This document shows, piece after piece, positions 4,847 to 5,503 of a stretch of 5,503 nt of DNA. The stretch's first letter is position 1. The number at the start of each line of letters is the position of its first letter. Under the pieces are notes generated by a model. That model was not told the origin of the DNA. It worked only from the letters and a program-made list of their open reading frames with translations, and did no database searches. A program made the position numbers and the translations under genes. Source of the DNA: an uncultured Rhodospirillaceae bacterium. Lineage in GTDB: Bacteria > Pseudomonadota > Alphaproteobacteria > Rhodospirillales > UBA2165. The stretch lies in the NCBI GenBank assembly GCA_913054205.1, contig CAJXJM010000195.1:1-5503 (forward strand), given 5' to 3'.

Positions 4847-5503
4847 ATGCCACTCATTGATCCACGCACCGGTGTTATGCAGCACAACAAAGAAAAGGCG
4901 ACACCGGGCTATACGTTGTTTACGCCGCTTGGCCTCTACAACACCTATCTTATCGATATGGACGGCGAGGTTGTTCATCAATGGGATTTGCCAAATGATG
5001 TGGGTAACTACGCCTATCTGTTGGAGAACGGTAATTTGTTGGCGGCGATCCGAACAGAAGATGAAAATCCACGGCTTCCGGCAAATGGCGGCCATCTGAT
5101 TGAATATGATTGGGATGGCAATATCGTCTGGGAGCATGTCGATCATTTGCAGCACCATGATTTCCGCCGCAAACCCAATGGCAATACGATCTACGCGGCT
5201 TGGAAAAAACAAACAGACCCCGACATTATGAAATCTATTCCCGGCGGCATGGAAGGCGAAGAACATGAGGGTGCAATTTTCACCGACGTGATTCGCGAAA
5301 TCGATCCTGCTGGCAATATTGTTTGGGAATGGGATGTCGTGAAGGACATGGATATGAGCGAGTTCCCGATCGATCCGTCTGTCCATCGTCATGAATACGC
5401 CCATGCCAATACAGTGGCACCTTGTCCAAACGGCGATGTTATTGTGAACTGGCGCTACAATAATACGATGGTGATGATCGACTATGAGACTAAAAAAATA
5501 AAA
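4847..5503 (+). CDS. Arylsulfotransferase-family (ASST-like) protein, copy 2 (3' end outside window)
   Basis: An uninterrupted frame of 219 codons runs from ATG 4847 to the window edge without a stop. It is a paralogue of the gene before it; by eye roughly half of the residues are identical and the alignment is almost gap-free. Conserved landmarks are GYTLF (21-25), IDMDGEVVHQW (36-46), GNYAYLLENGNL (53-64), GGHLIEYDWDGNIVWEH (81-97), HLQHHDFRR (100-108), IPGGMEG.EHE (131-141), VIREIDPAGNIVWEW (148-162) and HRHEYAHANT (180-189). The first two histidine clusters of copy 1 are therefore kept; the third lies beyond the window. It has no signal peptide. About 140 residues should remain downstream if it matches copy 1 in length. 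Differences between copies are concentrated at third codon positions in the conserved core, so both have been under protein-level selection. It probably acts on a related but different substrate (inference). Confidence 0.85.
   Translation, partial: MPLIDPRTGVMQHNKEKATPGYTLFTPLGLYNTYLIDMDGEVVHQWDLPNDVGNYAYLLENGNLLAAIRTEDENPRLPANGGHLIEYDWDGNIVWEHVDHLQHHDFRRKPNGNTIYAAWKKQTDPDIMKSIPGGMEGEEHEGAIFTDVIREIDPAGNIVWEWDVVKDMDMSEFPIDPSVHRHEYAHANTVAPCPNGDVIVNWRYNNTMVMIDYETKKIK
5108..5170 (+). repeat. Paralogous direct repeat, copy 2 (partner 3999-4061)
   Basis: This is the second copy of the conserved 63-base block in the downstream paralogue, encoding the same blade-end motif and the HHDFRR histidine cluster. 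Its similarity could allow recombination between the two genes, which would delete about 1.1 kb and leave one fused gene. Confidence 0.75.

Noticed and set aside
4817..5404. 195-codon open frame on the minus strand
   Set aside because: It is antisense to the second sulfotransferase-like gene, whose plus-strand frame has clear family motifs and a good ribosome site. The minus-strand product shows no recognisable domain.

Overview
The window looks like chromosomal DNA from a Gram-negative bacterium, most likely an alphaproteobacterium of moderate GC content. This rests on the style of the LACTB2-like metallo-beta-lactamase protein at the left edge and on the GC-rich palindromic intergenic element. 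It is inference from sequence style, not a marker-gene assignment. No tRNA, rRNA, CRISPR array, transposase or phage gene is visible.

Layout. (1) 3-857, plus strand: MBL-fold hydrolase with a C-terminal LACTB2-type winged-helix region, probably cut at its 5' end by the window edge. (2) 895-1385, plus strand: membrane-anchored DM13-domain protein whose frame is broken by one missing base in an A6 run. (3) 1382-1627, minus strand: small two-helix membrane protein of unknown function, convergent with the DM13 gene and sharing a CTAG with it at the stop codons. (4) 1635-2147, plus strand: C-terminal half of a DUF3179 protein, with the N-terminal half absent. (5) 2148-2262: GC-rich palindromic REP-like element containing a textbook G-quadruplex motif. 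(6) 2289-3185 and 3178-3618, plus strand: CgeB-like glycosyltransferase and hotdog-fold acyl-CoA thioesterase, overlapping by 8 bases. (7) 3744-4820 and 4847-5503 (runs off the end), plus strand: two tandem paralogous arylsulfotransferase-family six-bladed beta-propeller proteins.

How the genes fit together. The stretch 895-2147 looks like a decaying or rearranged locus, with a frameshifted DM13 gene and a half DUF3179 gene around an unknown membrane protein, set between intact genes. The right half looks like a working transcription unit: glycosyltransferase and thioesterase are translationally coupled, and the two arylsulfotransferase-like genes each have a good ribosome binding site and lie 26 bases apart. 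The two propeller proteins keep the same histidine clusters while their codons have diverged, so both are probably functional. I see no clear evidence for a wholly new defence or mobile system. The most noteworthy items are the tandem sulfotransferase-like pair without signal peptides, the G-quadruplex inside the palindromic element, and the two damaged genes.
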